A DNA stretch of 64,000 nt from Diphasiastrum complanatum (GCA_029204225.1 CM055103.1:21950709-22014708), one strand, 5' to 3'. Shown: positions 44,576-55,129, counted from the stretch's first letter. Notes: a model not told the origin generated them from the sequence alone. Numbers and translations are program-made.

Positions 44576-46983
44576 TCGGCAAGCTCCCTCTCTCTCTCAG
44601 CCATCAATTGTGTGCCCAAGTCATTTGCAGGCATGGGATGGATGCTGTCCGTAGGCAAGTCAACCTGGCGCTCCAAATCAAATATCTTTGTCTGCAAGGT
44701 TAAAATTGAGCATATTAGGGAAACAACATGATCAGGAAACCAACATATTAGTGAGACGTCAACCAACATGATATAGGAGAATAGCCTATCACCTGCAATG
44801 CGCTCGTAATGGTCGGCAGTCTCCTGGCAAGACGTGCGTTGGTGCTACAGAACACCAACCGCTCTAGCTGACTCACTAACAACCTGTTTCTTCTCCTCGT
44901 GTGAATGAGGGCCCATGTGCTCCAATTACGCTCACAGACGGAGGCATTGCAATCCTGTGGTACGTAATCAAATGGTTTAGCACAAGTGCACGGGTGGAAT
45001 GTCAAGCAAACGCACTAAGGGAGGATGAGATGAGATGCATACCTGTGAAAGGACATGCAGTGCAAGATGCTGTATGGAGGGATATGTACTACCGAACATG
45101 GTCCACTAGGTAATGGCGAGTTGCCTCCTCTCTGGATCCTGAGCAGCCGGGTGACCAAACGTGCCCATGCAAAAACGAAATGCAGCTAGCTCCTCCTTGA
45201 GTCTAATAGGATTCAAACCAATGTGTGGACCCACCCTGTAGATGTATTGAAGCCAATTTGCCTCGAGCTCCCTGTCTGTGATTTGTGTCAGAGAGAGGAA
45301 GAGGGGATGCAGTATGTGTGCAACGCTATGGATACTCCTGTGAAAGTAGTTCCACCACGTCTCCCAGATGAACTTCAGCTCGGTCATCCTGCACGTGAGA
45401 GGCATGGGGTTGGAGAAAGTACAACGACATCGAAGCAAAATATGGAAAAATGTAACATCAACAGAAAAAGAAACTAGCAATCACTGAAAAAGATAAGGCG
45501 CAATTACATTACTATACTGCTTACCTCTCTGGCAAGATGGGCAGTTGCAAGAACTGTCGAATCCGGTCCATGAGCTCATGCACTAGTCCAAGTGTGGACC
45601 CCTCGCTGTCAGCCATGTGGAGCACAAGCGCATCCCTCCAGAACTGGTCTCCCCTCACCGTGGAAGAAAAGTGCTCCCCATCCTCTGTGCGCTGAAACGT
45701 ACTGGCACGCCAAAGATCGCTGGCAACCGTCTGTAGAAGCTGTGCCCTGCACCTGATCAGACGGTCGATGACCACCAGGTCGAAAGCAAAGCGTGTGGGG
45801 GCTGGCTTCTTGAGGTCCAACTGGCTGAACACCCAAAACATGGCAAGAACACGCCTCTTCCTGGTGACTTTTGTCACCAGGAAGAGAGCCTCATGGACGA
45901 TGGCTCTAACCCAGGGAAGTGCACCTATGTCCCCCATGATAAGGTCTATGTCGTGCGCTGCACAGGGGGTATGGACGATGTGGGGGAACTCGGCCTCTAG
46001 GAGGACACCCATCTGAACACAGTTGGTGGCATTGTCCGTCACCACCATAGCGACATGCTGGGGGCCTATGGACAGGATGGAAGACCTAATGACATCAAAC
46101 ATGAACTTTGCAGAGATGACCCTCCCCCCCCTGCTACAATCCACGGCCCTCAAAAACTGTGTGCCCATGCAGTTGGAGACCAAAATGTTGAGGATCGGCC
46201 TCCTCCAAACATCCAGCCATCGGACATAATGTTGCAACTGTATGTGGCCTAGTGGCGGCGTAGAGGCTCCATCTCTCTAGACAAGGATTTGACCCTATCT
46301 CTCAGCATGCGTGTGCTGACAACCTTTGAACTAGGGACTCTCCAACTAGGGTTGATAGACTGTGCAAGGCGGAAGGCCCTTTTGAAGGGCTCAGAGTCGG
46401 TGATGGCAAACAGAAGGTTCAGCTCATAAATCAAACTGGCCATGGCCTGTGTGGCCTCTCTATCCATGTGCGGCTGATGGGCGCCGCGAATGGTCTGTGC
46501 TGCCCTGCTGGGCGACGGGTGGTGGACCTCCAGCATGGTGCACCAAATGAAATGGGAATGGATGATGACGCGGTAGGCTGGGCACTAGTGGACGCATCGA
46601 TTGTAGACGGAATGGGGAGAATGGGATGCACTGGCAGGGATGGGTGCAGCAGCATAAGTGGTCAGCCACATGAGGAGCGGTGCAAAACCGGAGAACACCC
46701 TCCGAAATGGTGTTCTCCCCCGCCACAAGACGTGGCCCGTAGGTGTCCAGTAGTTGCTGCCTGACGGGGATGGACATGCTGCCACAGGGGCAGCATTTAT
46801 GGTGCCCCCATTTTTGGCGCGTGCACCGAGCAGGTGGCCTTTAAGGCGAGTAAGGATGGCAATGAACTCGACCAGGCAATATTGGCAATGCACGACCTTT
46901 GCACCGGTCTTGTTGGACTTGTCGGCAACCCGCCTGACAATGTCCACCTCGTCCCATAGATCGACAAGGTTGGATTGCACCAT
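43965..46983 (-). pseudogene. hAT-family transposase, multi-exon, broken
   Basis: Starts at ATG 46983 (MVQSNLVDLWDEV). A BED-type zinc finger follows (VHCQYCLVEF...HLLGARAK), and after a one-base shift near 46753 IPVRQQLLDTY. Then come QAMASLIYELNLLFAITDS and the DUF659 core (SDGW, RRPILNILVSNCMGTQFLRA, VVTDNATNCV, HTPCAAHDIDLIMGDIG, RFAFDLVVIDRL). Exon 1 ends at 45525 (GT donor); exons 45388-45043, 44954-44793 and 44691 onward splice in frame. They contain TELKFIWETWWNYFHRS, WTMFGSTYPSIQHLALHVLS and CERNWSTWALIHTRRRNRLL of the dimerisation region. TAG codons at 46249-46251 and 45106-45108 replace Trp residues conserved in relatives. The last exon carries an AG array and an acidic tail. Not functional as read. 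Confidence 0.88.
44536..44604. repeat. (TC)n arrays inside hAT exon
   Basis: A TC array (44536-44571) and a shorter one (about 44586-44600) lie in the last transposase exon, where one frame reads as an Arg-Glu dipeptide repeat. The domain before and the acidic tail after the array are in different frames. Confidence 0.9.
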
Positions 46984-47212
46984 TGCGATGGAGGGAACTG
47001 TGGAAAAAAGGCAGAGACGATCGTGAATGCGATAGGAGGCAGAAAGCTGGAAAAAGAAGAGCATGATGGAAACACCAGTAGCAGGGCAGAAGCATGGGCG
47101 AAAGGCAACAGATGAAACTCAAAGACAGGGCGCGTACAGCAGGGAGGGCTCAGACAACAGGGAGGGCACAGACAGCGTGGGAGAGAGATGAACTGAGGGG
47201 GAGGGATTAGGT

Positions 47213-47460
47213 TAAATATATATATATATATAAAAAAAAAATAATAAATATATTATTGTAATATGGTACCGCGGTACCAGGATACGCGGTACCTAGTACT
47301 GCGATCCCCGGTACCCAGTACCGCGACATTTATGATATATGTATATATCATAGAATTTATGAACCATCCACGGTTCACCACGGTTTTGAGAACCGTATAG
47401 TGAACCATATGGTTCCTAAAGTTTTCTGCCTGGAACCGTGGTGAACCGTACAATTAATTA
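47213..47460. repeat. GGTACC and GGTTC repeat clusters, possible hAT right end
   Basis: GGTACCGCGGTACC, GCGGTACCTAGTAC and CGGTACCCAGTACCGCG occupy 47264-47326. CACGGTTCACCACGGTT, GAACCGTATAGTGAACC and GGAACCGTGGTGAACCGTAC occupy 47350-47450. Both are subterminal-repeat-like and lie upstream of the hAT start on its minus strand. Confidence 0.5.
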
Positions 47461-47499
47461 ATTAATTAATGTTTTTTAGTTTTCCACCCCTAGAAGAAG

Positions 47500-47595
47500 C
47501 CCAAAAAAATGCCAAAAAAATGCCAAAAAAGTCCACCCCCAAAAATAGCCCAAAAAAATCCAAAAGAAAGGCTAAAAAAGCCAAAAAAATACCTG
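47500..47595 (+). repeat. GCCAAAAAA low-complexity tandem
   Basis: About eight imperfect units of 11-13 bases on the theme GCC(C)AAAAAA(A/T). They encode a Lys-rich peptide in one frame; I treat this as an artefact. Confidence 0.75.
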
Positions 47596-47828
47596 AATTG
47601 TCAAGAGAGAGAGGGAGACAAGAGAGAGGGGGAGCCTATCATAGTAAACCATATCATCAGTGTACACATCAATTAGCCATCCATCTGGAAAACGAGTGAG
47701 ATGCTTCGTATATAATCTCATCATATAGAGCCCGCCACATACGGCTGGGGTCTGACCTCAAAAAAACACAATATGAATGGTACATAAATGAACAAAATGA
47801 AAACATCTACAACATGTCCTCAAGATGC

Positions 47829-48021
47829 CTATGTGGCATCCGGATCATCAGAATCATCTGACTCATATTCCTTTGTCACAACCTGACTGAAGGCATGTAA
47901 TACCTCTCCCTCAATCTGTGTCCTTGACAAAGTAATGCGAGATGCACCTCTGCCAGAGCCACGCAGCCTCCCTCTCTGTCTATGTGCCACTGTCTGACTA
48001 GAACCTCTGCCTCTCTGGGAG
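47829..48021 (-). pseudogene. RG-rich C-terminal exon fragment, cut by LTR
   Basis: The minus-strand frame from the LTR edge reads SQRGRGSSQTVAHRQRGRLR, then GSGRGASRITLSRTQIEGEV and ends ESDDSDDPDAT. It has the same style of Arg-Gly stretch plus acidic end as the tail of the hAT pseudogene (GASRGRGGAHGTG) and the frame at 59544-59700. It is probably the end of another hAT-type protein, truncated where LTR A begins at 48022. Confidence 0.4.
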
Positions 48022-48417
48022 TGTAGGAAAACAAGAGTCAAGGCACCAAGATCTAGCTATCAATCAATCTCCACAAGACACGAGAGAAGAGGCTGGGCGC
48101 CCTCCTCTAAGAGAGAGAGAGAAAACAACAACACAAGTAATGAAGAGCAATGCTTAGCCAAAACTCAAAAAATGTGACACAATAAGCCAATATGTACTCT
48201 ACCTACTTACTAAAGGTAGGGCACCCCCGAAAGTCACTACACCAAATTAGACCACTAAGGACCCACGAGTCAGTACATGACCAAAATTGGGTCCATCACA
48301 AATTAAGACAAACTTAACATGGCCTAAATAACTAAATACCCATGGTTACATAGATCTCGACCTTTTGGGTCAAAGTAACCTATGGATTAACTTTAGCATA
48401 GTCATTTATTTTTAACA
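48022..48417 (-). mobile_element. Copia LTR A (396 bp)
   Basis: On the plus strand it begins TGTAGGAAAACAAGAG and ends TTTTTAACA, giving TGT...ACA termini. A purine-rich tract (AAGGAGGG on the minus strand, 48418-48425) abuts its end, as a polypurine tract should. Its sequence is repeated at 49510 (LTR B) and, in part, at 54973 (LTR C). It contains the palindrome GGGCGCCC (48095-48102). Confidence 0.88.
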
Positions 48418-49509
48418 CCCTCCTTAAATGACAATGCAGAAAAACTGAAATCTTCACTATGTAATAAAGCCACCACATGATATTAAATTTAAAGCTTTGC
48501 GTAAAGCTTCAAATCTGACTCTAGGCAACACCTTAGTGAAGAGGTCTGCAATATTATCCTCTGTAGGACAATACTCAAGTAAAATGTCGCCATCATGAAG
48601 TCTCTCCCGAACAAAGTGATAATGGATCTCGATGTGCTTCCTCGCATGAAAAACAGGATTTCGTGCAATGGCAATAGCACTTTGACTATCACTCAAGATA
48701 AGAGTGGCTGAGGGCTCGCCAAACTTCATGTCAACAAGTAGTCTTCCCAGCCATAAACACTCCGTTGTGGCTGAAAATATCGCTCTATATTCTGCCTCAC
48801 TAGAAGAAGTAGCAACAGTGGGCTGCTTTTTACTTGACCAAGAAATTGCAGAATTTCCATAGAAAAAGCAATGTCCACTTGTAGAGCGTCTAGTGTCTTG
48901 ATCTCCACCCCAATCCGAGTCACTAAAACCAACCAAACATGCATCATCACAAGCAGGAAAAACCAGTCCATGACTTCTTGTTCCTTGAAGATATCAAAAG
49001 ATCCTCTTCAACGCTTTCCAATGTGATGTCATCGGAGCATGCGTGAATTGACTCATGAGTGAGACACTATAAGAAATGTCCGGTCTTGAATTACATAGGT
49101 AAATGAGACAGCCAATAGCTTGACAATATAAAATAGTATCAAATGGTTCACCATCACCTTAACTACTTAATTTCAGGCCTGTCTCCATAGGTGTAACAAC
49201 CGGTTTGCAATCTTCCATCTTGAACCGCTTCAAAATCTGCCCAATGTAGCGTTCTTGAGAGATGAAAATTCCAGCCCCTTCTTGTACAAATTCAAGAGCA
49301 AGATAAAAGTGCAATAGGCCTAAATCTTAGGTTTAAAAACCATACCAAGATCAAGTATTACGGCATCAATCTGCTGCTCATTACTTCCAACATAAAGCAA
49401 AACAATGATGATATAATCTGAAGTATGCTTGACATAAAGAGTAGATTTGCTAGGACTATTAGTAAACCCACTATCACAAAAGTAGGCATGTATCTTTTGA
49501 TACCACTTC
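48418..49509 (-). pseudogene. Copia 3' internal segment (RT end and RNase H)
   Basis: RNase H is readable at 48936-48457 (MVGFSDSDWGGDQDTRRSTS, SSSEAEYRAIFSATTECLWL, HIEIHYHFVRERLHDGDILL). A partial RT lies at 49529-49320 (WYQKIHAYFCDSGFTNSPSK, then LLYVGSNEQQIDAV). Compared with its sibling at 49991-51100, the catalytic block YVDDNIITGNNEQ is reduced to YVGSNEQ by an in-frame 18-base deletion. The internal part stops abruptly against LTR B at 49509. Gag, protease and integrase are missing. Confidence 0.88.
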
Positions 49510-49955
49510 TGTAGGAAAGCAAGAGTCAAGTCACCAAGATCTAGTTATCAATCAATCTCCACAAGAAATAAGAGAGAAGAGGCTGGGCGCCCAACTCTAA
49601 GACAGAGAGAGAGAGAGAAAACAGCAACAAGAGCAATGGAGAGCATGCTTAGCCAAACTGTTTAAATGAAATACACAATGAGCATCTAAGTACTCTGCCT
49701 GGATGTGGCCAAATGCCAACAAACCCTAAGCTTAGCCACTTACTAAATGTAGGGCACCCCCAAAAGTCTAGTTAGGGCCCCTAAACAAAATTAGACCCCT
49801 AAGGACCCACGAGTCAATACATGACCAAAATCGGGTCCAATTGAACTTAAGACAAACTTAAGATTGCCTAAATAACTAAATACCCATGGTTACACAAATC
49901 TCGACCTTTTGGGTCAAAGTAACCTATGGATTAACTTTAGCATAGTCATTTATTT
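49510..49955 (-). mobile_element. Copia LTR B
   Basis: Begins TGTAGGAAAGCAAG on the plus strand and matches LTR A apart from small indels and an extra segment of about 50 bases near 49680-49735. Its outer TTAACA end and part of the polypurine tract are deleted (CATTTATT joins TCTCCTTAAAT). It serves as the 3' LTR of the nearly full element to its right. Confidence 0.85.
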
Positions 49956-49990
49956 CTCCTTAAATGACAATGCAAAAACTGAAATCTTCA

Positions 49991-51497
49991 CTACGTAATA
50001 AAACCAACACGTGGTATTAAATTTAAAGCTTTGCATAAAGCTTCAAATCTGACTCTAGGCAACGCCTTAGTGAAGAGGTCCGCAATATTATCCTCCGTAG
50101 GACAATACTCAAGTAAAATGTCGCCATCATGAAGTCTCTCCCGAACAAAGTGATAATGGATCTCGATGTGCTTCGTCCTCGCATGAAAAACAGGATTCCG
50201 TGCAATGGCAATAGCACTTTGACTATCACTCAAGATAAGAGTGGTTGAGGGCTCGGCAAACTTCATGTCAACAAGTAGTTTTCTCAGCCATAAACACTCC
50301 GTTGTGGCTGAAAATATCTCTCTATATTCTGCCTCACTGGAAGAAGTAGCAACAGTGGGCTGCTTTTTACTTGACCAAGAAATCGCAGAATTTCCATAGA
50401 AAAAGCAATGTCCACTTGTAGAGCGTCTAGTGTCTTGATCTCCACCCCAATCCGAGTCACTAAAACCAACCAAACATGCATCATCACAAGCAGGAAAAAC
50501 CAGTCCATGACTTCTTGTTCTTTGAAGATATCGAAAGATCCTCTTCAACGCTTTCCAATGTGATGTCATCGGGGCATGCATGAATTGACTCATAATTGAC
50601 TCATGAGTTCTCTGAGACACTATAAGAAATGTCTGGTCTTGAATTACATAGGTAAATGAGACAGCCAATAGCTTGACAATATAAAGTAGTATCAAATGGT
50701 TCATCATCACCTTAACTACTTAATTTCAGGCCTGTCTCCATAGGTGTAGCAATTGGCTTGCAATCTTCCATCTTGAATTGCTTCAAAATCTGCCCAATGT
50801 AGCGTTCTTGAGAGATGAAAATTCCAGCCCCTTCTTGTACAAATTCAAGACCAAGATAAAAGTGCAATAGGCCTAAATCTAAGGTTTCAAAAACCATACC
50901 AAGATCAAGTATTACGGCATCAATCTACTGCTCATTATTTCCCGTAATAATATTATCATCAACATAAAGCAAAATAATGATGATATAATCTGAAGTATGC
51001 TTGACATAAAGGGTAGATTCACTAGGATTGTTAGTAAACCCTCGATCACAAAAGTAGGCATGTATCTTTTGATACCACATCCTCGGGGCTTGCTTCAGTC
51101 CATAAAGTGCCTTCTTGAGAAGACAAACTTTATCTTCTTGGCCTTCAACCAAAAAACCATTAGGTTGTTGAAGGTACACTTTCTCATTGAGATCACCATT
51201 GAGGAATGCTGTCTTTATGTCAAGTTGCCGCAAACGCCAACCAAAATGGGCAGCCAAAGATGTTACTACCCTCACGGTAGTCATCCGAGCAGTAGGAGAA
51301 AAAGTCTTCTCATAATCAATCCCCTTTTGCTGAGCATAGCCTTTGGCAACAAGTCTTGCCTTGTACCTTTCAATGGTACCATCTTCTTTATACTTGATTT
51401 TGTATATCCATTTAGAACCAATTGCCTTCTTCCCACGAGGAAGATCAACAAGAACCCAAATCTGGTTCTTCATGAGTGAGTCATACTCATCTTGCAT
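49991..51497 (-). pseudogene. Copia reverse transcriptase and RNase H
   Basis: RT starts MQDEYDSLMKNQIWVLVDLP and contains [66 protein letters not shown] and the active site LLYVDDNIITG. An in-frame TAG at 50925-50927 follows NNEQ, where the sibling copy has CAG. The frame resumes as IDAVILDLGMVFETLDLGLL, a second TAG follows LSS at 50712, and RNase H is open from 50710 to 49991 (FSDSDWGGDQ, SSSEAEYREIFSATTECLWL, TKHIEIHYHFVRERL). Strong candidate for the parent of the truncated copy at 48.4-49.5 kb. Confidence 0.92.
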
Positions 51498-51684
51498 CGC
51501 ATCCTCCCAACATTTTACTCCCTTGGCCTGCTCATAGAAAACAGGTTCTTCCGCAACATCTCCATGAGATGTAAGAGCAAAATCTGAAAAGTCAACACCA
51601 CTGATTTTGTAGAGGCACCTTTCTTTCCATCATAAAATGAACCTGCTTTGCAGCCCCGCAAAGTTGACAACAGCCACCGTGGGA

Positions 51685-53005
51685 CTATTTTGGGCTGTCC
51701 AACAGCCCTGTCTCTTCTTGCAATTGCTGTCCAAGATCTTCCGAGACAGCACTTGGCTGTCCAAGATCTTCCAAAACTGGTCCTTGCTGTCCAACAGTTC
51801 CTACAGGCTGATTTTGAGCAACAATGGGCGGTTCTTGATGAGGCTCTAAACTTGATGAGGTGTTGGGCAGTTCGAAACCGGTTGATTGCTGCCCCTTATC
51901 TCCAGCAATTGAAAATGGTACCAAATCTGGAAAAACTTCAACATTCACACTATATGGGCTTTCCCCCTTCAAGATGTGAGTTGGGGCCACATCTAATGAA
52001 TTCTTTTCATCAATATGCACATGACGACTAACAATAATCTTGTTAGTGCTCAAATTGAACAGCCTATAGCCTTTGCTTTCACTACTATAGCCAACAAAAA
52101 TGCATTCAACTCCTTTATCCTCAAGCTTTGTACGAAGTTTATCCGGAACAAAAGCATAAGCCGTACAACAAAAAATGCGAAAGTGAGAGATTGAAGGCTT
52201 CTTCCCATACCAAACTTCATAAGGAGTTAATACTTTCAATGCTTTAGTAGGACAACGATTGCTTATGTATGCTACCGTTATAACCGCTTCAGCCCAAAAC
52301 CCCCTTTGAGCATGCTACGGGCCATCTCCATAAGTGTGCGATTCTTTCGCTCGGCAACACCATTTTGTTGAGGCATATAGGGAGTTGTCATTTGATGTAG
52401 AATCCCCTTCTCTCGAAGAAATGCACCGAACGTACTCTTGATGTATTCCCCTCCTCGATCGGTGCATCTTCAAAGATTGCCCAAACTGATTTTTCATTAT
52501 TGCTAGAAAATCTTTGAAATGTTGAAAAACTTCCGATTTAGCCTTCGTAGGATAAATACATGTAAAACGGGAAAAGTCATCAATAAAAGTCACAAAATAG
52601 ATGCACTTTCCAATGGATTCGGTCCTCATTGGACCACAAACATCACTATGAACCAAATCAAATTTATCAAGAACCCTTCCATCAATTGGAAAAGGTTTCC
52701 TTTGAAACTTTCCAAGTATGCTCGCATACATGCCCTTCTGACTGCTCAATAGTAGGAATGTCTTCTACCATATTAAATGTCTTCAGCTTCTTCAAACTTG
52801 CAAAGTTGAGATGCCCAAACCTTGTGTGCCACAATTCAGCCAACTCCAATGATTGTGATGTAGAAGCAACAAGACATATAGAGGGAATTCGTCGCTCATA
52901 GGTATCCATAATGAATAAGCCAGCATGCATTGTTCCCGAAACAATAATCAAGAGAGATCTGTTAGGATCCTTGACAAGACACTTATCTTCTTTTGAACTC
53001 AACAA
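51685..53005 (-). pseudogene. Copia GAG-pre-integrase and integrase
   Basis: The pre-integrase zinc motif is visible as ELWHTRFGHLNFASLKKL (53005-52682). The catalytic core gives KFDLVHSDVCGPMRTESIGK and YFVTFIDDFSRFTCIY. After a one-base shift near 52460 it gives TDRGGEYIKSTFGAFLREKG and PYMPQQNGVAERKNRTL, so the catalytic D, D and E are all present. After another shift near 52300 comes TPYEVWYGKKPSISHFRIFC and CIFVGYSSESKGYRLFN. The last 100 codons are the low-complexity Gln-rich linker before RT. Confidence 0.9.
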
Positions 53006-53114
53006 CTGGTCCCTTGCTTCAACATAGTTGAAACCGAAAGAAGATTCTTCTTGATTCCCGGAACATAAAGCACATTCTTAATGTACTTTTCTTCACCATT
53101 AGGCAGAATGATGG

Positions 53115-53723
53115 CTACAATTCCAATTCCATGAACAGAATAAGATGCATTATCTGCATATTGTTGCTTCCATTTTGCACTTTCACTAATTTAGTGAATG
53201 CTTGTTTGCGAGAAGTCATATGACGAGTAGCACCACTATCAATCACCCATTCAATGGGCTGAAAATCAGCAACTTGCAAAACAGAACCTGAATTCCTCAT
53301 AGATGTAGAAGTAATAGTAGAAGCAATATTAGACACAAAAGCATAGTCTTGGTTGAAGAGATCACCACTAGCTTCAAGCTCTTGCTCCAAAGTAGCAAGT
53401 GAAGCACTAGTATCAATTCCTTTACTCTCCTCTTTCGCAAGCTTCTTCTTACAATCCTTGATCAAGTGCCCATACTTCTTGCAATAATGGCACTTCCCTT
53501 TCTTCTTTTGAGTGTTGACATCTTGACCTCCAATGGGCTTTTGCTCATCCTTGGAAGGAGGCTTCCCCTTTCCTTTTGACTTGCCTTTGCCCTTGCCTTT
53601 CGTGAAGAAAGCTTGATCTTGTTGAGTGTCACCTGCAAAATTTTGTCTCTTTTGCTCCTCTCGAAGAAGCAGCCCAATAAGTTCATCAAAGGAGAGTTGA
53701 TGTCCCCTAAGAGAGATACTCAA
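53115..53723 (-). pseudogene. Copia gag C-terminus (zinc knuckle) and protease
   Basis: Open frame of about 200 codons. A Lys/Gly-rich basic stretch (KGKGKGKSKGKGK) precedes the CCHC knuckle CHYCKKYGHLIKDC, which binds element RNA. The aspartic-protease signature WVIDSGATRHMTSRKQAF follows. The frame is lost at the C-terminal part of the protease. Confidence 0.9.
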
Positions 53724-54260
53724 AGATGAAACAAATGGAAGATAAGAGGAAGGTAATGAGTTGAGAGTAATGGAAACAAATTGAGCATCCTCAATTATCT
53801 CATCAATTGAGAAGCTCCTCCCGAAGATCCTTGATCTTTGTCAAGTGATTGGTCACTTGCATTTTCAACAAAGAAAGCTGATTTTTGAGATACACCACTC
53901 TTGCTAGATTTTGACTCTATCTATAGTATAAAGTGTATCCCACACACTTTTAGATGTCTTACAAGACCTAATATGAGGTAAGATAGATCTTTTCACAGCA
54001 AGAGCAACCATAGAATGTGCTTGTGCATCCCTAAAATCCCACTTCTTTTGTTTTTCCGAAGATGGAGAAGATGATGTTGATGATGATGATCACGAGGTGT
54101 AGAAGGTGCCAAAGACGGAGGCCTCATCACCATTGACCAAATCCCACAGTCCTTTCGCCATGAGAAGATTCTTCATCATGTAACTCCATAAGGAGTAGTT
54201 TGTGCCATCCAACCGATCTTCACTAAACAAAGAATCGATAGCTTCCGATTCTTTAGCCAT
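53724..54260 (-). pseudogene. Copia gag N-terminus
   Basis: Starts at ATG 54260, MAKESEAIDSLFSEDRLDGT followed by NYSLWSYMMKNLLMAKGLWD, the copia gag (Retrotran_gag_2) opening. After a stop at about 54090 the protein continues in shifted frames (SILPHIRSCKTSKSVWDTLY; IDEIIEDAQFVSITLNSLPS) to join the zinc-knuckle frame. Confidence 0.8.
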
Positions 54261-54960
54261 TACCTCCAACAGAATTTCAGCTTGTAGTAGATAGGAAAGA
54301 GAGCCTTTCCACAACCAGATCTACTCAAAAATTTGCAGCAAACAAAGAGTTGAAAGTAGGAGCACAAGATTTCTTTCAATGTGCAACCAAAGTGCCCAAA
54401 GGATAATGGAAAGATGGCTGTCTTTCTGCACAAAAAAACCAGCTTCTTGAAAATCAGGTTAGCTTTGATTGAAGCCTACACCGAAACCTAATTAGGAAGC
54501 CAAATAGTGTGATCAACACACACTCCAATAGGGCTGTTGAAGGCGCCCTACTGCTTGCTGAGAATCTGCAAATTTCTAGCCACAATTTGACCTAACCCTG
54601 AATAGGGTTTACTGAATCTTGGGTGGCCTCCTACACAAATGCAAACCCGAAAACAAAAACAGCAAGATAAGGAGACACCACAACCAAAAATCAGTAGCAG
54701 ATTTTTGGGCGCCCTCCTCCAAACAAAACTTGCTGAAAACTGGTTGCATAAAAATCAGATTTGAGATTCTGATTTTTGGGTGCCACAAATTGCTCCTCCA
54801 AGATCTCTGATGGGCGCCCTCCTTCAACCTGAAAAGAGACAAAAAAGCTGATCCACACTCCACTTGGAAAGATCAGCAGGTGCTGAAACTTCACAACAAA
54901 AAGTAGAGAAGCTCCTCTTCTGGTAGGGCGCCAACATACAAGCTTGCTGCAGATCCGGTA
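54261..54960 (-). other. Copia 5' leader with GGCGCC palindromes
   Basis: Untranslated leader of about 700 bases between primer site and gag ATG. Four GGCGCC palindromes lie in it: 54542-54547, 54707-54714 (GGGCGCCC), 54812-54819 (GGGCGCCC) and 54926-54932. A fifth is in the adjoining LTR at 55045-55058. Confidence 0.7.
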
Positions 54961-54972
54961 GCTCTGATACCA
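54961..54972 (-). promoter_or_regulatory. Copia primer-binding site
   Basis: GCTCTGATACCA on the plus strand is the exact reverse complement of TGGTATCAGAGC. It abuts the TG end of LTR C at 54973. Confidence 0.9.
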
Positions 54973-55124
54973 TGTAGGAAAGCAAGAGTCAGGTCACCAA
55001 GATCTAGTTATCAATCAATCTCCACAAGAAACAAGAGAGAAGAGGCTGGGCGCCCAGCTCTAAGAGAGAGAGAGAGAGAGAAAATAGCAACAAGAGCAAT
55101 GGAGAGCAATGCTTTGCCAAACTG
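54973..55124 (-). mobile_element. Copia LTR C, truncated 5' LTR
   Basis: Matches LTR B from TGTAGGAAAGCAAGAG through the GAGAGA tract to about AAACTGTAAAT, then stops. About 300 bases of LTR (U3) are missing. It holds the 14-base palindrome GCTGGGCGCCCAGC. Confidence 0.85.
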
Positions 55125-55129
55125 TAAAT

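Noticed and set aside
45768-46252. Three plus-strand frames of 65-82 codons over the hAT region
   Set aside because: Antisense shadows of the hAT DUF659 core, whose minus-strand protein similarity is decisive.
47469-47699. Lys-rich plus-strand frame
   Set aside because: Translation of the GCCAAAAAA low-complexity tandem; no domain.
48012-48022. Target-site duplication for LTR A
   Set aside because: The five bases before LTR A are GGGAG, but the matching outer end of the compound element is truncated at 55124, so no duplication can be shown.
50997-51537. 160-codon plus-strand frame
   Set aside because: Antisense of the copia reverse transcriptase.
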